DNA from: Rickettsiella grylli
GTDB lineage: Bacteria > Pseudomonadota > Gammaproteobacteria > Diplorickettsiales > Diplorickettsiaceae
DNA: 64,000 nucleotides
Assembly: GCF_000168295.1 (NCBI RefSeq)
Contig: NZ_AAQJ02000001.1
Coordinates: 645,001 to 709,000, forward strand
Direction of reading: 5' to 3'
Part shown: positions 1 to 9,767 of the stretch, in pieces
Numbering within the stretch: the stretch's first letter is position 1
Layout: each line of letters opens with the position of its first letter
Notes under the pieces: generated by a model
What the model saw: the letters and a program-made list of their open reading frames with translations, nothing else
The model's database searches: none
What the model was told of the DNA's origin: nothing
Program-made: the position numbers and the translations under genes

Positions 1-1583
<1,583 letters not shown>

Positions 1584-1677
1584 TGAGAATCCTACTGGTT
1601 ATTCTTTAGGATGACTTCAGTTGAATAAAGCATATCTACAAACTACTTTTTACAGATTTTTTTTTGTTAAAGATTTC

Positions 1678-1697
1678 CGCTAATGTAAAGATTAGCG
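1678..1697 (+). other. Small hairpin in the 23S-5S spacer
   Basis: A 7-bp perfect stem (cgctaat 1678-1684, attagcg 1691-1697) with a 6-base loop lies about 95 bases after the 23S end. A T-rich run precedes it and none follows it, so it is more likely part of precursor processing than a terminator. Confidence 0.4.
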
Positions 1698-1720
1698 AAA
1701 GTTAAAAGATTAACGGATTC

Positions 1721-1860
1721 GCGCCACTGCTAAAGAAGGGATTTGACTGAAGAGCAAGGCGTCGTCTTTTTTAGGAACGGAGTTTACTCATGAGTAAATG
1801 AGTACCGCAAAAAAGACGACAACGCAGCTATTCATCAAATACTTAATTTAGCAGTGGCGC
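1721..1860. repeat. Nested inverted repeat in the 23S-5S spacer (MITE-like or processing stem)
   Basis: Perfect 14-bp terminal inverted repeats (gcgccactgctaaa at 1721-1734, complement at 1847-1860) enclose a perfect 12-bp inner inverted repeat (gtcgtctttttt at 1761-1772, complement at 1809-1820). The centre is a 16-bp palindrome (tttactcatgagtaaa, 1783-1798). The 140-bp block sits 8 bases before 5S rRNA. No target-site duplication is visible and there is no coding capacity. It could be a miniature mobile element or an rRNA-processing stem. Confidence 0.7.
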
Positions 1861-1868
1861 AAAATGAA

Positions 1869-1987
1869 TGCCTGGCGACCTTAGCGAATAGGTACCACCT
1901 GATCCCATTCCGAACTCAGTCGTGAAACTATTCTGCGCCAATGATACTTTGGGGTTCCCCCATGGGAAAGTAGGGCATTGCCAGGCT
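1869..1987 (+). rRNA. rrf: 5S ribosomal RNA
   Basis: About 118 nt. The terminal stem is formed by gcctggc at 1870-1876 and gccaggc at 1980-1986. The interior carries the conserved 5S segments acctgatcccattccgaactcag and gtgaaac, and ends with the loop E/helix IV region (tggggttcccccatgggaaagtagg). It follows the 23S gene in the same transcription unit, separated by a 285-base spacer without a tRNA. The rrn terminator follows at once. Confidence 0.96.
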
Positions 1988-2000
1988 ACTTGATACACAA

Positions 2001-2026
2001 AAACCCGCTAATCGCGGGTTTTTTCT
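2001..2026 (+). terminator. rrn operon intrinsic terminator
   Basis: A GC-rich stem, aaacccgc / gcgggttt, with a short taatc loop is followed by a T run. It lies 14 bases after the 5S gene and is a textbook Rho-independent terminator for the ribosomal operon. Confidence 0.92.
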
Positions 2027-2040
2027 TTATAATCGGCATC

Positions 2041-2134
2041 TGTTGCTTTATTTCGTTGTTAAATTGTTTTTTCCGTTGCTCATGTACTCTAGTACACTCC
2101 ACTACTCAAAAACAATTTGCCTCGAAAAGCAACA
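2041..2134. repeat. Nested inverted repeat (94 bp)
   Basis: The outer arms are tgttgctt (2041-2048) and aagcaaca (2127-2134). The middle arms are a perfect 11-bp pair, aaattgttttt (2061-2071) and aaaaacaattt (2108-2118). The inner arms are tgtact / agtaca (2083-2088, 2091-2096) around a 2-base centre. The architecture resembles the element in the 23S-5S spacer, but the sequence differs. It could be a miniature element or a structured RNA. Confidence 0.6.
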
Positions 2135-2299
2135 TACTTGATTATTACAATAATTTCACTTTTGCTTTATTTGTACTTTATGTTACAAACTCGCTTACAA
2201 ACTCAATTTAAAACCCAAGATTTTTCTTATGAGTCTGTTTATAATAATTTTATCGTGTTAGCTTATTAGTTTAAGACTTGAGATAAGAGATAACGCTTT

Positions 2300-3397
2300 A
2301 TGCAATTAGAACAAAGCACTAAAACGAAAGTAGCCGTACTTTATGGTGGTTTTTCTGCAGAGCATGAGATTTCTTTGCTTTCTGCTGCGGCTGTGATTAA
2401 AAATTTAGATCAGCGTAAATTTTCTATCATTCCGATTGGCATTGATAAACAAGGTCGTTGTTTTGTTAATCAACTGCAATCTTTATATTCAGGGGATACT
2501 ATCTTGCTAGAAACTGAAAACGCGCAGTCGTTTTCTGGATTGGCTGAATTAATGGTTGATAAGAAAGGGCATTATGATGTTGTTTTTCCTGTCTTACATG
2601 GTGCATTAGGGGAAGATGGTACAATTCAAGGTTTATTGGATCTAATGGATATCGCCTATATTGGTGCAGATGTATTAGGTTCAGCGGTGGGTATGGACAA
2701 AGTGGTCTCCAAACGTTTAGCGTGTGCTGCACATATTCCTGTCGTTCCTTTTTTAGCATTTAATTCGGGTCATTGGCTAAGAAATAAGTCGTTATATAGC
2801 CAACAAATTAGACAAGAAATAGGTTATCCGCTTTTTATAAAGCCAGTGAATGGTGGATCAAGTTTAGGCATTACGAAAATAAAAAAAGATACTGATTTAG
2901 AGAATGCCATTGAGCTGGTTTTTACTTACAGTACTAAAGTGTTAGTTGAAAAAGCCCTTGAAGTGCGCGAAGTGGAAATCGCTGTATTGGAAAATCAAAA
3001 GTGGGGTGCTGAACCTTATGTGAGTCAGATAGGTGAAATTATTCCCCGTCATGAGTTTTATTCTTACGAGGCAAAATATCTGGATGAGAAGGGGGCACAG
3101 TTGATTATCCCCGCTTCGTTACAGAATAGTCAGTTGCAACAAATAAAACGCTTAGCGATCGAGTTATTTAACGGTTTGGATTGTTCAGGAATGGCTAGGA
3201 TCGACTTTTTCATTGAAAAACGATCCCAAAAAATTTACTTTAATGAACTGAATACAATTCCTGGGTTTACTAAAATAAGTATGTATCCAAGATTATGGGA
3301 GGTCTCAGGAATTGCTTACACATCGTTGCTGACGCATTTAATTGAATTGGCGCTCACACGTCATCAACGTCTTTCGTTATTAAAGCTGTCGTTTTAA
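2300..3397 (+). CDS. ddl: D-alanine--D-alanine ligase
   Basis: ATP-grasp ligase that joins two D-alanines for the peptidoglycan stem peptide in the cytoplasm. The N-terminal domain shows YGGFSAEHEIS (15-25) and HGALGEDGTIQG (100-111). The middle carries GADVLGSAVGMDK and a KPVNGGSSLG loop. The C-terminus has RIDFF and FNELNTIPGFT, the Mg/ATP-binding end of the family. At 365 aa it matches the longer DdlA-type enzymes. It stands alone, not in a mur/fts cluster as ddlB usually does. The ribosome site is weak (aagagataacgcttt before ATG). Confidence 0.95.
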   Translation: MQLEQSTKTKVAVLYGGFSAEHEISLLSAAAVIKNLDQRKFSIIPIGIDKQGRCFVNQLQSLYSGDTILLETENAQSFSGLAELMVDKKGHYDVVFPVLHGALGEDGTIQGLLDLMDIAYIGADVLGSAVGMDKVVSKRLACAAHIPVVPFLAFNSGHWLRNKSLYSQQIRQEIGYPLFIKPVNGGSSLGITKIKKDTDLENAIELVFTYSTKVLVEKALEVREVEIAVLENQKWGAEPYVSQIGEIIPRHEFYSYEAKYLDEKGAQLIIPASLQNSQLQQIKRLAIELFNGLDCSGMARIDFFIEKRSQKIYFNELNTIPGFTKISMYPRLWEVSGIAYTSLLTHLIELALTRHQRLSLLKLSF

Positions 3398-3408
3398 TTT
3401 TCATTAAA

Positions 3409-3446
3409 AAAGTTAATTTTGCTTATATCTTTTTAAAATTAACTTT
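3409..3446. terminator. Bidirectional terminator between ddl and the convergent gene
   Basis: A perfect 12-bp stem, aaagttaatttt (3409-3420) and aaaattaacttt (3435-3446), has a 14-base loop and is flanked by A and T runs. It lies between two convergent genes and overlaps the last codons of the minus-strand gene. Confidence 0.7.
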
Positions 3447-4170
3447 CTACTTTAATGTGCTGAAAAAAATAGGGGATTTGTTGCTCCAATAAGGCATCAA
3501 TTTTTAAAGCGTGGGGTTGATGTACCCAAGGTCTGCGTGGATAAATTCTGTCGTTGACCCAATGATTGGACCAATCGGTCGTTGTTTTGATACAGTGCAT
3601 GGCAAAGTGTTTCAAATGGTATTTTTTTTCTATTTCTAGACAACCCGACAAAAAAATATCAACGTAAGATTGAACAATAGGATAATGTGATGAAGGGGAG
3701 GCAAGAAATTCGGGCTTGAGCTCATAGATCCAAAAATGACCTTGAGGTAATTTTTTCCCACTTAATAAATGAACAGTGCGTGCAGGAACAGAAACACGAC
3801 AATAATATTTTTCTCTTGCGTCAAAATTTTTGAATGCGTGGGTATTCGATACATGAAAAATAGTGCCATTAAAACGGCTCTTTTTATTTTTAATGACGGC
3901 GAGATACGTCGTACTTAAACTAGAGGATAAACCTTTAGAAAGCCAACCTCGTTGATAATTGTCAACCCAAACGGGTTGATTAACACCGCTATCCTGAGAG
4001 GTGGTATTCTTAGAGTTCGTTTCTATGAGCGAGCCGTAGGCAATGATGTAGTGCTGTTGGTTGTTGTTGACAATCGGATGACAAACGTCATTTCCAAGGG
4101 CATAACTGTTGCGAAATAAAAATAAAAATAAAATAAATGTAAAGTATTGTCGAGTGTCCCATTTCAGCAT
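3439..4170 (-). CDS. Secreted gamma-glutamylcyclotransferase-like protein
   Basis: The 243-aa protein has a hydrophobic N-terminal signal (about residues 8-25). A GGCT/AIG2-like fold follows, marked by the substrate-loop motif AYGSL (44-48) and a conserved acidic residue in FDAREKYY (Glu about 120), where family enzymes carry the catalytic Glu. Known members release 5-oxoproline from gamma-glutamyl compounds, but most are cytoplasmic. Export to the periplasm or beyond makes the substrate uncertain. It is convergent with ddl. The family call is fairly sure; the exact function is unknown. Confidence 0.65.
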   Translation of the reverse strand: MLKWDTRQYFTFILFLFLFRNSYALGNDVCHPIVNNNQQHYIIAYGSLIETNSKNTTSQDSGVNQPVWVDNYQRGWLSKGLSSSLSTTYLAVIKNKKSRFNGTIFHVSNTHAFKNFDAREKYYCRVSVPARTVHLLSGKKLPQGHFWIYELKPEFLASPSSHYPIVQSYVDIFLSGCLEIEKKYHLKHFAMHCIKTTTDWSNHWVNDRIYPRRPWVHQPHALKIDALLEQQIPYFFQHIKVES

Positions 4171-4203
4171 AATGCAAACTAATAGCGAAAAAAATTAAAA
4201 GTT

Positions 4204-4219
4204 TAGTCCTATTTTAAAT
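4204..4219 (-). repeat. Shared 16-nt motif upstream of the 3439-4170 gene (copy 1)
   Basis: On the minus strand this reads atttaaaataggacta, 34 bases before the gene's start codon. A copy with one mismatch lies at 5014-5029, before the next minus-strand gene. It could be a shared promoter or operator (taaaat resembles a -10 box). Confidence 0.35.
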
Positions 4220-4308
4220 AGATTGTAAAGCGATCGTATAATGTAGTTTTAGCGTATTTTAAAAATAATTGAATCCAATGCTTATTGAGGAATTTCATTC
4301 ATTGCATT

Positions 4309-4953
4309 TTAAAGCGGCTGATAGCATGGATTCGGCTGATAAGCGTCTTCATTGTTCTGAACGAGGTGAGCATTAAACGTTGAAGCATCGGCATGGGTAC
4401 TATATTTAAAATGATCGGCTAGACGTATTTTTTGAGGCGTGAATAGGCAAAAAGAAGCCGTGGAATTATAAATTTTTTCTTGTGAAGAGGTTAAATTTTG
4501 GTTGAATTTTTTTGAGTATAGGTTTTTCGTATAATCTGAATAATATTTTTTGAGCATACCCCAACTGCTTTCTTGATGATAACCGTGTATTTGATTCAAC
4601 AAAATAAAAAAATTAGTTGAAAGTAATAAAAGTGATAGGATGCAAACTAAACTCACACTCAGTGTACTTATAGGTACTATTGAAAGTGCAATAAATGAGA
4701 TAGTTGTACTTGCAATAAAACTGGCTAGTAAAAAAAGGCGGATACGTTCACTAGCTAAAAAAGCGTTATTGCATCCGTCGATATAATGATTCAGCATATC
4801 CGCTAACCTGCTTGGTTCAAGCGCATTGGTATTTTCTTTAAAAGGACGGAAAATACGAGCAAGCGTTTTTTTGACTAAATCAACGTCGCATGTGGATAAA
4901 GAAGATCGCGCAAAAAAAAGAGGTGATAAATAGTAATCCGGTTTAATATTCAT
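4309..4953 (-). CDS. Unknown protein with two transmembrane segments
   Basis: I do not recognise this 214-aa protein. It has a helical N-terminal region (1-70), a tightly spaced pair of hydrophobic segments (about 73-95 and 97-119) and a polar, Asn/Ser/His-rich tail. The start is set at the ATG at 4953, which has AAGGA nine bases upstream; an upstream GTG at 4980 would add nine residues. The layout (helices, membrane hairpin, disordered tail) matches the unknown protein at 34667-35410. A host-directed effector is possible but unproven. Confidence 0.6.
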   Translation of the reverse strand: MNIKPDYYLSPLFFARSSLSTCDVDLVKKTLARIFRPFKENTNALEPSRLADMLNHYIDGCNNAFLASERIRLFLLASFIASTTISFIALSIVPISTLSVSLVCILSLLLLSTNFFILLNQIHGYHQESSWGMLKKYYSDYTKNLYSKKFNQNLTSSQEKIYNSTASFCLFTPQKIRLADHFKYSTHADASTFNAHLVQNNEDAYQPNPCYQPL

Positions 4954-5013
4954 TTTATTTTCCTTAAAAATTTCTATCACTTTATGATGCTATCATTTAT
5001 TAAATTTAAATCC

Positions 5014-5029
5014 TAGTCCCATTTTAAAT
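5014..5029 (-). repeat. Shared 16-nt motif upstream of the 4309-4953 gene (copy 2)
   Basis: On the minus strand this reads atttaaaatgggacta, 61 bases before the start codon at 4953. It matches the copy at 4204-4219 at 15 of 16 positions. Confidence 0.35.
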
Positions 5030-5186
5030 TTCGAAGATTTTTGAAGATGCTTGTATGCATTTAAATGAAATCACTGATTTTCTTTTGTGTTGGCCGTGTA
5101 GCATTAAAAAATAGATTTGTATATAGAATTTCCCCTAATGAAGGTTGTATACTAGCGTGGAAATTCGCTGAGGTAATTAAAAAACG

Positions 5187-5543
5187 ATGTTACAGCAATA
5201 TTTTCCAATTCTTATCTTTATTGTTTTTGGTCTTTTTCTGGGTGTCGCTGCCTTATCCATGGGATATTTAACCGGTTTACAACGTCCTGATTGGGCAAAA
5301 TTATCACCCTATGAATGTGGGTTCCCAGGGATGAGTGATGCACGTTTACCTTTTGATGTTCGTTATTATCTAGTGGCTATCTTATTTATTATTTTTGATT
5401 TAGAGACTGCTTTTTTGTTTCCTTGGGCTGTTTCTTTACGGCACATCGGTTTACCGGGTTTACTGGCCATGGGAATTTTCTTAAGTTTATTATTACTCGG
5501 TTTTGTATACGAGTGGAAAAAAGGGGCTTTACAATGGGAATAG
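5187..5543 (+). CDS. nuoA: NADH-quinone oxidoreductase subunit A
   Basis: Small membrane subunit of respiratory complex I (118 aa, three transmembrane helices). Family motifs are PYECGF (41-46), LPFDVRYYL (54-62) and [11 protein letters not shown] (70-80), which carry the conserved acidic residues at the quinone-site membrane interface. It is the first gene of a complete nuoA-N operon running to 19557. Its end overlaps nuoB by ten bases, implying translational coupling. A possible -10 box (tatact, 5148-5153) lies upstream without a convincing -35. Confidence 0.97.
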   Translation: MLQQYFPILIFIVFGLFLGVAALSMGYLTGLQRPDWAKLSPYECGFPGMSDARLPFDVRYYLVAILFIIFDLETAFLFPWAVSLRHIGLPGLLAMGIFLSLLLLGFVYEWKKGALQWE

Positions 5544-6016
5544 AATCCTTATTACAGCAACAAGGGTTTTTTACCACCTCCTTCGATAAGTTGCTTGCCT
5601 GGGCGCGTAGTGGATCGTTATGGCCGATGTCATTTGGTTTGGCCTGTTGCGCGGTAGAGATGATGCATTCAGCCGCGTCGCGTTATGATCTCGATCGATT
5701 TGGTGTCGTATTTCGTCCAAGCCCTCGGCAGTCCGATGTGATGATTGTTGCAGGGACCTTATGTAATAAAATGGCACCGGCGTTACGCAAGGTTTATGAC
5801 CAAATGGCAGAACCGCGTTGGGTTATTTCCATGGGTTCTTGTGCGAATGGGGGAGGATATTATCATTACGCCTATTCCGTGGTGCGTGGATGCGATAGAA
5901 TTGTCCCGGTTGATGTGTATGTGCCCGGTTGCCCTCCAACTGCAGAAGCTTTAGTCTATGGCGTCATCCAGTTGCAAAATAAAATAAAAAAAAATCACTT
6001 TATTGAGCGTACTTAA
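5534..6016 (+). CDS. nuoB: NADH-quinone oxidoreductase subunit B
   Basis: Peripheral-arm subunit that holds the terminal 4Fe-4S cluster N2, which passes electrons to quinone. The 160-aa protein has the tandem cysteines in [10 protein letters not shown] (38-39) and further cluster cysteines in GSCANGG (103) and [10 protein letters not shown] (133). The start is the ATG at 5534, which overlaps the nuoA stop and begins [10 protein letters not shown] as in homologues. The frame stays open upstream, but that extension is only the nuoA 3' end read in another frame. Confidence 0.97.
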   Translation: MGIESLLQQQGFFTTSFDKLLAWARSGSLWPMSFGLACCAVEMMHSAASRYDLDRFGVVFRPSPRQSDVMIVAGTLCNKMAPALRKVYDQMAEPRWVISMGSCANGGGYYHYAYSVVRGCDRIVPVDVYVPGCPPTAEALVYGVIQLQNKIKKNHFIERT

Positions 6017-6017
6017 G

Positions 6018-6710
6018 ATGTCAGACGTCGTTTCGCAACTCCAAAAGTTAAATCAGCGCTTTAATTCGGTTATTCAAGAAATAGCAGTTGCGCGGAATGA
6101 AATTAATTTAGAAATTTCTGCTGAAAAATTAAAGGAAGTCGGCTTGGCATTACGGGATGAAGCGGATTTTAAATTTGAATTATTAGTTGATGTTTGTGTC
6201 GTCGATTATGCCGAATATGGTGTCAGTGAATGGACAACGGAACAATCCACGTTGACTGGGTTTGAGCGTGGCGTTGATAAAACAGGCGATTTACATCCGA
6301 TTAATTGGAATAAGCCCCGATTTGCTGTCGTTTATCATTTGTTATCACTGACGCATAATCAACGTTTACGATTACGAATTTTTGCGCAAGGTGAACCACC
6401 TCAAGTACCGTCAGTCATTAAATTATGGCCAGCGGCCAATTGGTATGAACGAGAAGCGTTCGATCTCTTTGGTGTTTTTTTTGATGGCCATCCTGATTTA
6501 CGACGCCTATTAACCGATTATGGGTTTGTCGGCCATCCTTTCCGTAAGGATTTTCCATTAACGGGACATGTTGAAGTGCGTTATGATGCAACGAAAGGCC
6601 GGGTGGTTTATCAACCGGTTACGATAAAACATCGGACTTTAGTTCCAAAAACAATTCGCAAAACGAAGAATGAAGCGATTTTAACGTGTTTTCATAAAAA
6701 ACCAGAGTAA
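6018..6710 (+). CDS. nuoC: NADH-quinone oxidoreductase subunit C
   Basis: Peripheral-arm 30-kDa subunit of complex I (230 aa). It carries the family signature [14 protein letters not shown] followed by [24 protein letters not shown]. The ATG at 6018 lies one base after the nuoB stop; an in-frame TTG further upstream would overlap nuoB and is not preferred. C and D are separate genes here, unlike the NuoCD fusion of E. coli. That agrees with the arrangement in Legionella, Coxiella and most proteobacteria. Confidence 0.96.
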   Translation: MSDVVSQLQKLNQRFNSVIQEIAVARNEINLEISAEKLKEVGLALRDEADFKFELLVDVCVVDYAEYGVSEWTTEQSTLTGFERGVDKTGDLHPINWNKPRFAVVYHLLSLTHNQRLRLRIFAQGEPPQVPSVIKLWPAANWYEREAFDLFGVFFDGHPDLRRLLTDYGFVGHPFRKDFPLTGHVEVRYDATKGRVVYQPVTIKHRTLVPKTIRKTKNEAILTCFHKKPE

Positions 6711-6717
6711 ATTTTAA

Positions 6718-7971
6718 ATGCCTGAAATACGTAATTACACCTTAAATTTTGGCCCACAGCATCCCGCTGCACATGGTGTATTGCGTTTGATCTTAGAATT
6801 AGATGGAGAAGTGATTCAGTCAGCGGATGCGCATATTGGTTTATTGCATCGTGCAACTGAAAAATTGGCGGAATCGAAACCTTATAATCAAAGTATTGGT
6901 TACATGGATCGTTTAGATTATGTTTCGATGATGTGTAATGAACATGCGTATGTGTTAGCCATCGAAAAATTATTAGGGGTTACACCGCCGAAACGCGCGC
7001 AATATATTCGGGTGATGTTTGATGAAATTACACGTATTTTGAATCATTTACTTTGGTTAGGTGCACATGCGTTAGATATTGGCGCGATGACTGTTTTTTT
7101 ATATTGTTTTCGTGAACGTGAAGATCTCATTGACTGTTATGAAGCGGTATCAGGATCACGGATGCACGCTACTTATTATAGACCGGGTGGCGTATACCGC
7201 GACTTGCCCGATAAAATGCCGCAATATAAACCTTCACAATGGCATAATGAAAAAGAAATCCGTGAGATGAATGCGAACCGTGAGGGGAGTTTGTTGGACT
7301 TTATTGAAAATTTCGTCACACGGTTTCCTCAATTGATTGATGAATATGAAACGTTACTGACGGATAACCGTATTTGGAAACAACGGACCGTGGGTATCGG
7401 TGTATTATCAGCAGAACGTGCGTTACAGCTCGGTTGTACAGGGCCTATTTTACGCGCGTCTGGTGTTGCGTGGGATCTACGTAAGAAACAACCTTATGAG
7501 GTCTATGATGAATTAGATTTTGATATACCCATCGGTAAACACGGGGATTGTTATGATCGTTATCTGGTGCGTGTCGAAGAAATGCGCCAATCCAATGCGT
7601 TAATTAAGCAATGTGTGGGCTGGTTACGCGCTAATCCAGGTCCTGTGACGTTGAAAAAACATAAAATAGTACCTCCAACGCGATTGCAAATGAAAGAAGA
7701 TATGGAATCGCTTATTCATCATTTTAAACTCTTTAGTGAGGGTTATTGTGTGCCGCCTGGTGAAGTTTATGCGGCCATAGAACACCCTAAAGGTGAATTT
7801 GGAATTTATATGGTATCGGATGGTGCCAATAAACCTTATCGCGTTAAAATACGTTCCGCGGGGTTTCCACATTTGGCCGCTTTAAATGAATTGGTTTCCG
7901 GACACATGATTGCAGATCTCGTCGCCATATTATCCAGTCTTGATATTGTATTTGGTGAAATTGATCGATGA
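6718..7971 (+). CDS. nuoD: NADH-quinone oxidoreductase subunit D
   Basis: The 49-kDa subunit, which forms the quinone-reduction pocket together with NuoB. The 417-aa protein starts with the conserved [14 protein letters not shown] segment (His residues of the quinone site). It contains [29 protein letters not shown] and the C-terminal GEFG and SAGFPHL motifs, and ends in FGEIDR as in homologues. It lies seven bases after nuoC, and its stop overlaps the nuoE start (ATGA). Confidence 0.97.
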   Translation: MPEIRNYTLNFGPQHPAAHGVLRLILELDGEVIQSADAHIGLLHRATEKLAESKPYNQSIGYMDRLDYVSMMCNEHAYVLAIEKLLGVTPPKRAQYIRVMFDEITRILNHLLWLGAHALDIGAMTVFLYCFREREDLIDCYEAVSGSRMHATYYRPGGVYRDLPDKMPQYKPSQWHNEKEIREMNANREGSLLDFIENFVTRFPQLIDEYETLLTDNRIWKQRTVGIGVLSAERALQLGCTGPILRASGVAWDLRKKQPYEVYDELDFDIPIGKHGDCYDRYLVRVEEMRQSNALIKQCVGWLRANPGPVTLKKHKIVPPTRLQMKEDMESLIHHFKLFSEGYCVPPGEVYAAIEHPKGEFGIYMVSDGANKPYRVKIRSAGFPHLAALNELVSGHMIADLVAILSSLDIVFGEIDR

Positions 7972-8474
7972 AGCACGTTACAAATAAAAATGAACCATTG
8001 CCTGAAGAATTAAAAAAGGCAATTGATAAATGGATCCAGAAATATCCATCGACTCGTCGACAGTCTGCCATATTGCAGGCGTTGACAATAGCGCAGGAAT
8101 ATAATGGGGGTTATTTATCGCAGTATTTAATTGATGCAGTTGCTGACTATTTAGCAATGTCCCGTGTTACGGCCTATGAGGTTGCCACCTTTTACACGCT
8201 TTATGAACTCAAACCGGTAGGCCGGCATAAGATTGGTGTATGTACCAATATTTCGTGTATGTTGAGTGGTTGTGACAAAATCGTCAAGCATTTACAAACG
8301 CGTTTGAACATTAATCTGGGCGAAACGACGGCGGATAAAAAATTTACGTTACGAGAAGTTGAATGTTTAGGTGCGTGTGCCAATGCACCGGTCGTCCATA
8401 TCGGACACCGTTATTATGAAACGTTAACGCCTGAAAAATTAGATAAAATCTTGGATGGTTTAGATGGCCAATGA
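7968..8474 (+). CDS. nuoE: NADH-quinone oxidoreductase subunit E
   Basis: Peripheral-arm subunit with a thioredoxin-like fold that binds the 2Fe-2S cluster N1a. The four ligands appear as CTNISC (C-x4-C) and CLGAC (C-x3-C). The N-terminal helical region ([18 protein letters not shown]) is typical of the family, and 168 aa is a normal length. The start overlaps nuoD by four bases and the 3' end overlaps nuoF by eleven. Confidence 0.96.
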   Translation: MKHVTNKNEPLPEELKKAIDKWIQKYPSTRRQSAILQALTIAQEYNGGYLSQYLIDAVADYLAMSRVTAYEVATFYTLYELKPVGRHKIGVCTNISCMLSGCDKIVKHLQTRLNINLGETTADKKFTLREVECLGACANAPVVHIGHRYYETLTPEKLDKILDGLDGQ

Positions 8475-9744
8475 TATTTGTTTTCGAACGTTACATTTTG
8501 ATAAACCGTGGAGTCTCGAGAATTATCGGCGTGTGGGTGGTTATGAAGTTTGGGAAAGAATTTTAAAAGAAAAAACACCTCCTGAGCAGATTATCGCAGA
8601 ATTGAAACGTTCTTGTTTGCGGGGGCGTGGTGGAGCAGGTTTTCCGACGGGTTTGAAATGGAGTTTTATTACCCGTAATGCGCCAGGTCAAAAATACATT
8701 TTATGTAACTCTGACGAGGGTGAGCCAGGAACCTGTAAAGATCGTGATATTTTGCGCTTTAATCCACATCAGCTTATTGAAGGAATGGCGATTGCAGGTT
8801 ATGTGATGGGAGCGACTGTCGGCTACAACTATATACGCGGTGAATACGATGAACCTTTTGAACGTTGTGAAACGGCACTCGCTGAAGCATACGAAGCAGG
8901 GTGGCTCGGCGAAAATATAATAGGGTCAGGATTTGATTTTCAGCTTTATAATCATCGAGGTGCGGGTGCTTATATATGCGGTGAAGAGACTGCTTTAATG
9001 GAATCTTTAGAAGGAAAGAAAGGTTTTCCGCGTTTTAAACCTCCTTTTCCAGCGAATTATGGTTTGTATGGTTGTCCTACGACGATTAATAATACAGAAA
9101 CGTTAGCGTCGGTTCCCGTGATATTACAAAAAGGCGGGCAATGGTTTTTAGAACTGGGTAAACCCAATAATGGTGGTTGTAAATTATTTAGTGTGACAGG
9201 TCATGTGAATAAACCCGGTAACTATGAAGTTCCTTTAGGTATTCCCTTTAAGGAATTACTTGCACTGGCAGGCGGGATGAAAGCAAATAGAAAGTTAAAA
9301 GCTGTTATTCCAGGGGGGTCATCGATGCCAGTACTCACCGCAGAAGCGATGTGGAATACCGCAATGGATTATGACTCAATAATCAAAGCAGGTTCGATGT
9401 TAGGTTCAGGTGCTGTTATTGTGATGGATGAAACCACGTGCATGGTGAAAGTTTTAACGCGTATTGCGCATTTTTATAAAGAAGAATCCTGTGGTCAATG
9501 TACGCCTTGTCGTGAAGGAACCGGATGGATGTGGCGTGTATTACATCGGATTGAACAAGGTCATGCGCAGAGAAGTGATCTGGATTTATTAGAGAGCGTA
9601 GCAGGAAGAATTATGGGGCATACCATTTGCGCCTTAGGCGATGCAGCGGCAATGCCAGTACAAAGCTTTATTAAGCATTTTCGAAGTGAATTTATTGAAC
9701 ATATTGAACATAAGCGCTGTCCAGTGGGTGATCCGCATGAGTAA
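8464..9744 (+). CDS. nuoF: NADH-quinone oxidoreductase subunit F
   Basis: NADH-binding flavoprotein of complex I (426 aa). Visible motifs are the glycine-rich FMN/NADH loop [13 protein letters not shown], the [13 protein letters not shown] segment, and the N3 4Fe-4S ligands [12 protein letters not shown] plus a distal Cys in [13 protein letters not shown]. Electrons enter the enzyme here from NADH. It overlaps nuoE at its start and is separated from nuoG by 23 bases that hold a good ribosome site. Confidence 0.97.
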   Translation: MANDICFRTLHFDKPWSLENYRRVGGYEVWERILKEKTPPEQIIAELKRSCLRGRGGAGFPTGLKWSFITRNAPGQKYILCNSDEGEPGTCKDRDILRFNPHQLIEGMAIAGYVMGATVGYNYIRGEYDEPFERCETALAEAYEAGWLGENIIGSGFDFQLYNHRGAGAYICGEETALMESLEGKKGFPRFKPPFPANYGLYGCPTTINNTETLASVPVILQKGGQWFLELGKPNNGGCKLFSVTGHVNKPGNYEVPLGIPFKELLALAGGMKANRKLKAVIPGGSSMPVLTAEAMWNTAMDYDSIIKAGSMLGSGAVIVMDETTCMVKVLTRIAHFYKEESCGQCTPCREGTGWMWRVLHRIEQGHAQRSDLDLLESVAGRIMGHTICALGDAAAMPVQSFIKHFRSEFIEHIEHKRCPVGDPHE

Positions 9745-9767
9745 AAATAAGGTAGGGGCGGAGAGAA

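Larger units (their letters stand above)
1988..2299. other. Intergenic region, rrn terminator to ddl
   Basis: There is no convincing gene in these 312 bases. The stretch holds the rrn terminator, a nested inverted repeat at 2041-2134, and a possible -10 box (tataat, 2240-2245) without a good -35, 55 bases before the ddl start. A short open frame across 1978-2211 has no ribosome site and runs through the terminator and the repeat, so it is not called. Confidence 0.6.

Noticed and set aside
1978..2211. A 77-aa open frame with hydrophobic content after 5S rRNA
   Set aside because: It starts inside 5S rRNA, crosses the rrn terminator and the nested inverted repeat, and has no ribosome site.
4198..5030. 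The two 16-nt motif copies as target-site duplications of an inserted element
   Set aside because: They are not at the edges of any recognisable element, and each lies at a promoter-like distance before a gene. Shared regulation is the simpler reading.
5065..5271. A 68-aa open frame before nuoA
   Set aside because: It overlaps the nuoA start, has no ribosome site and no recognisable protein features.
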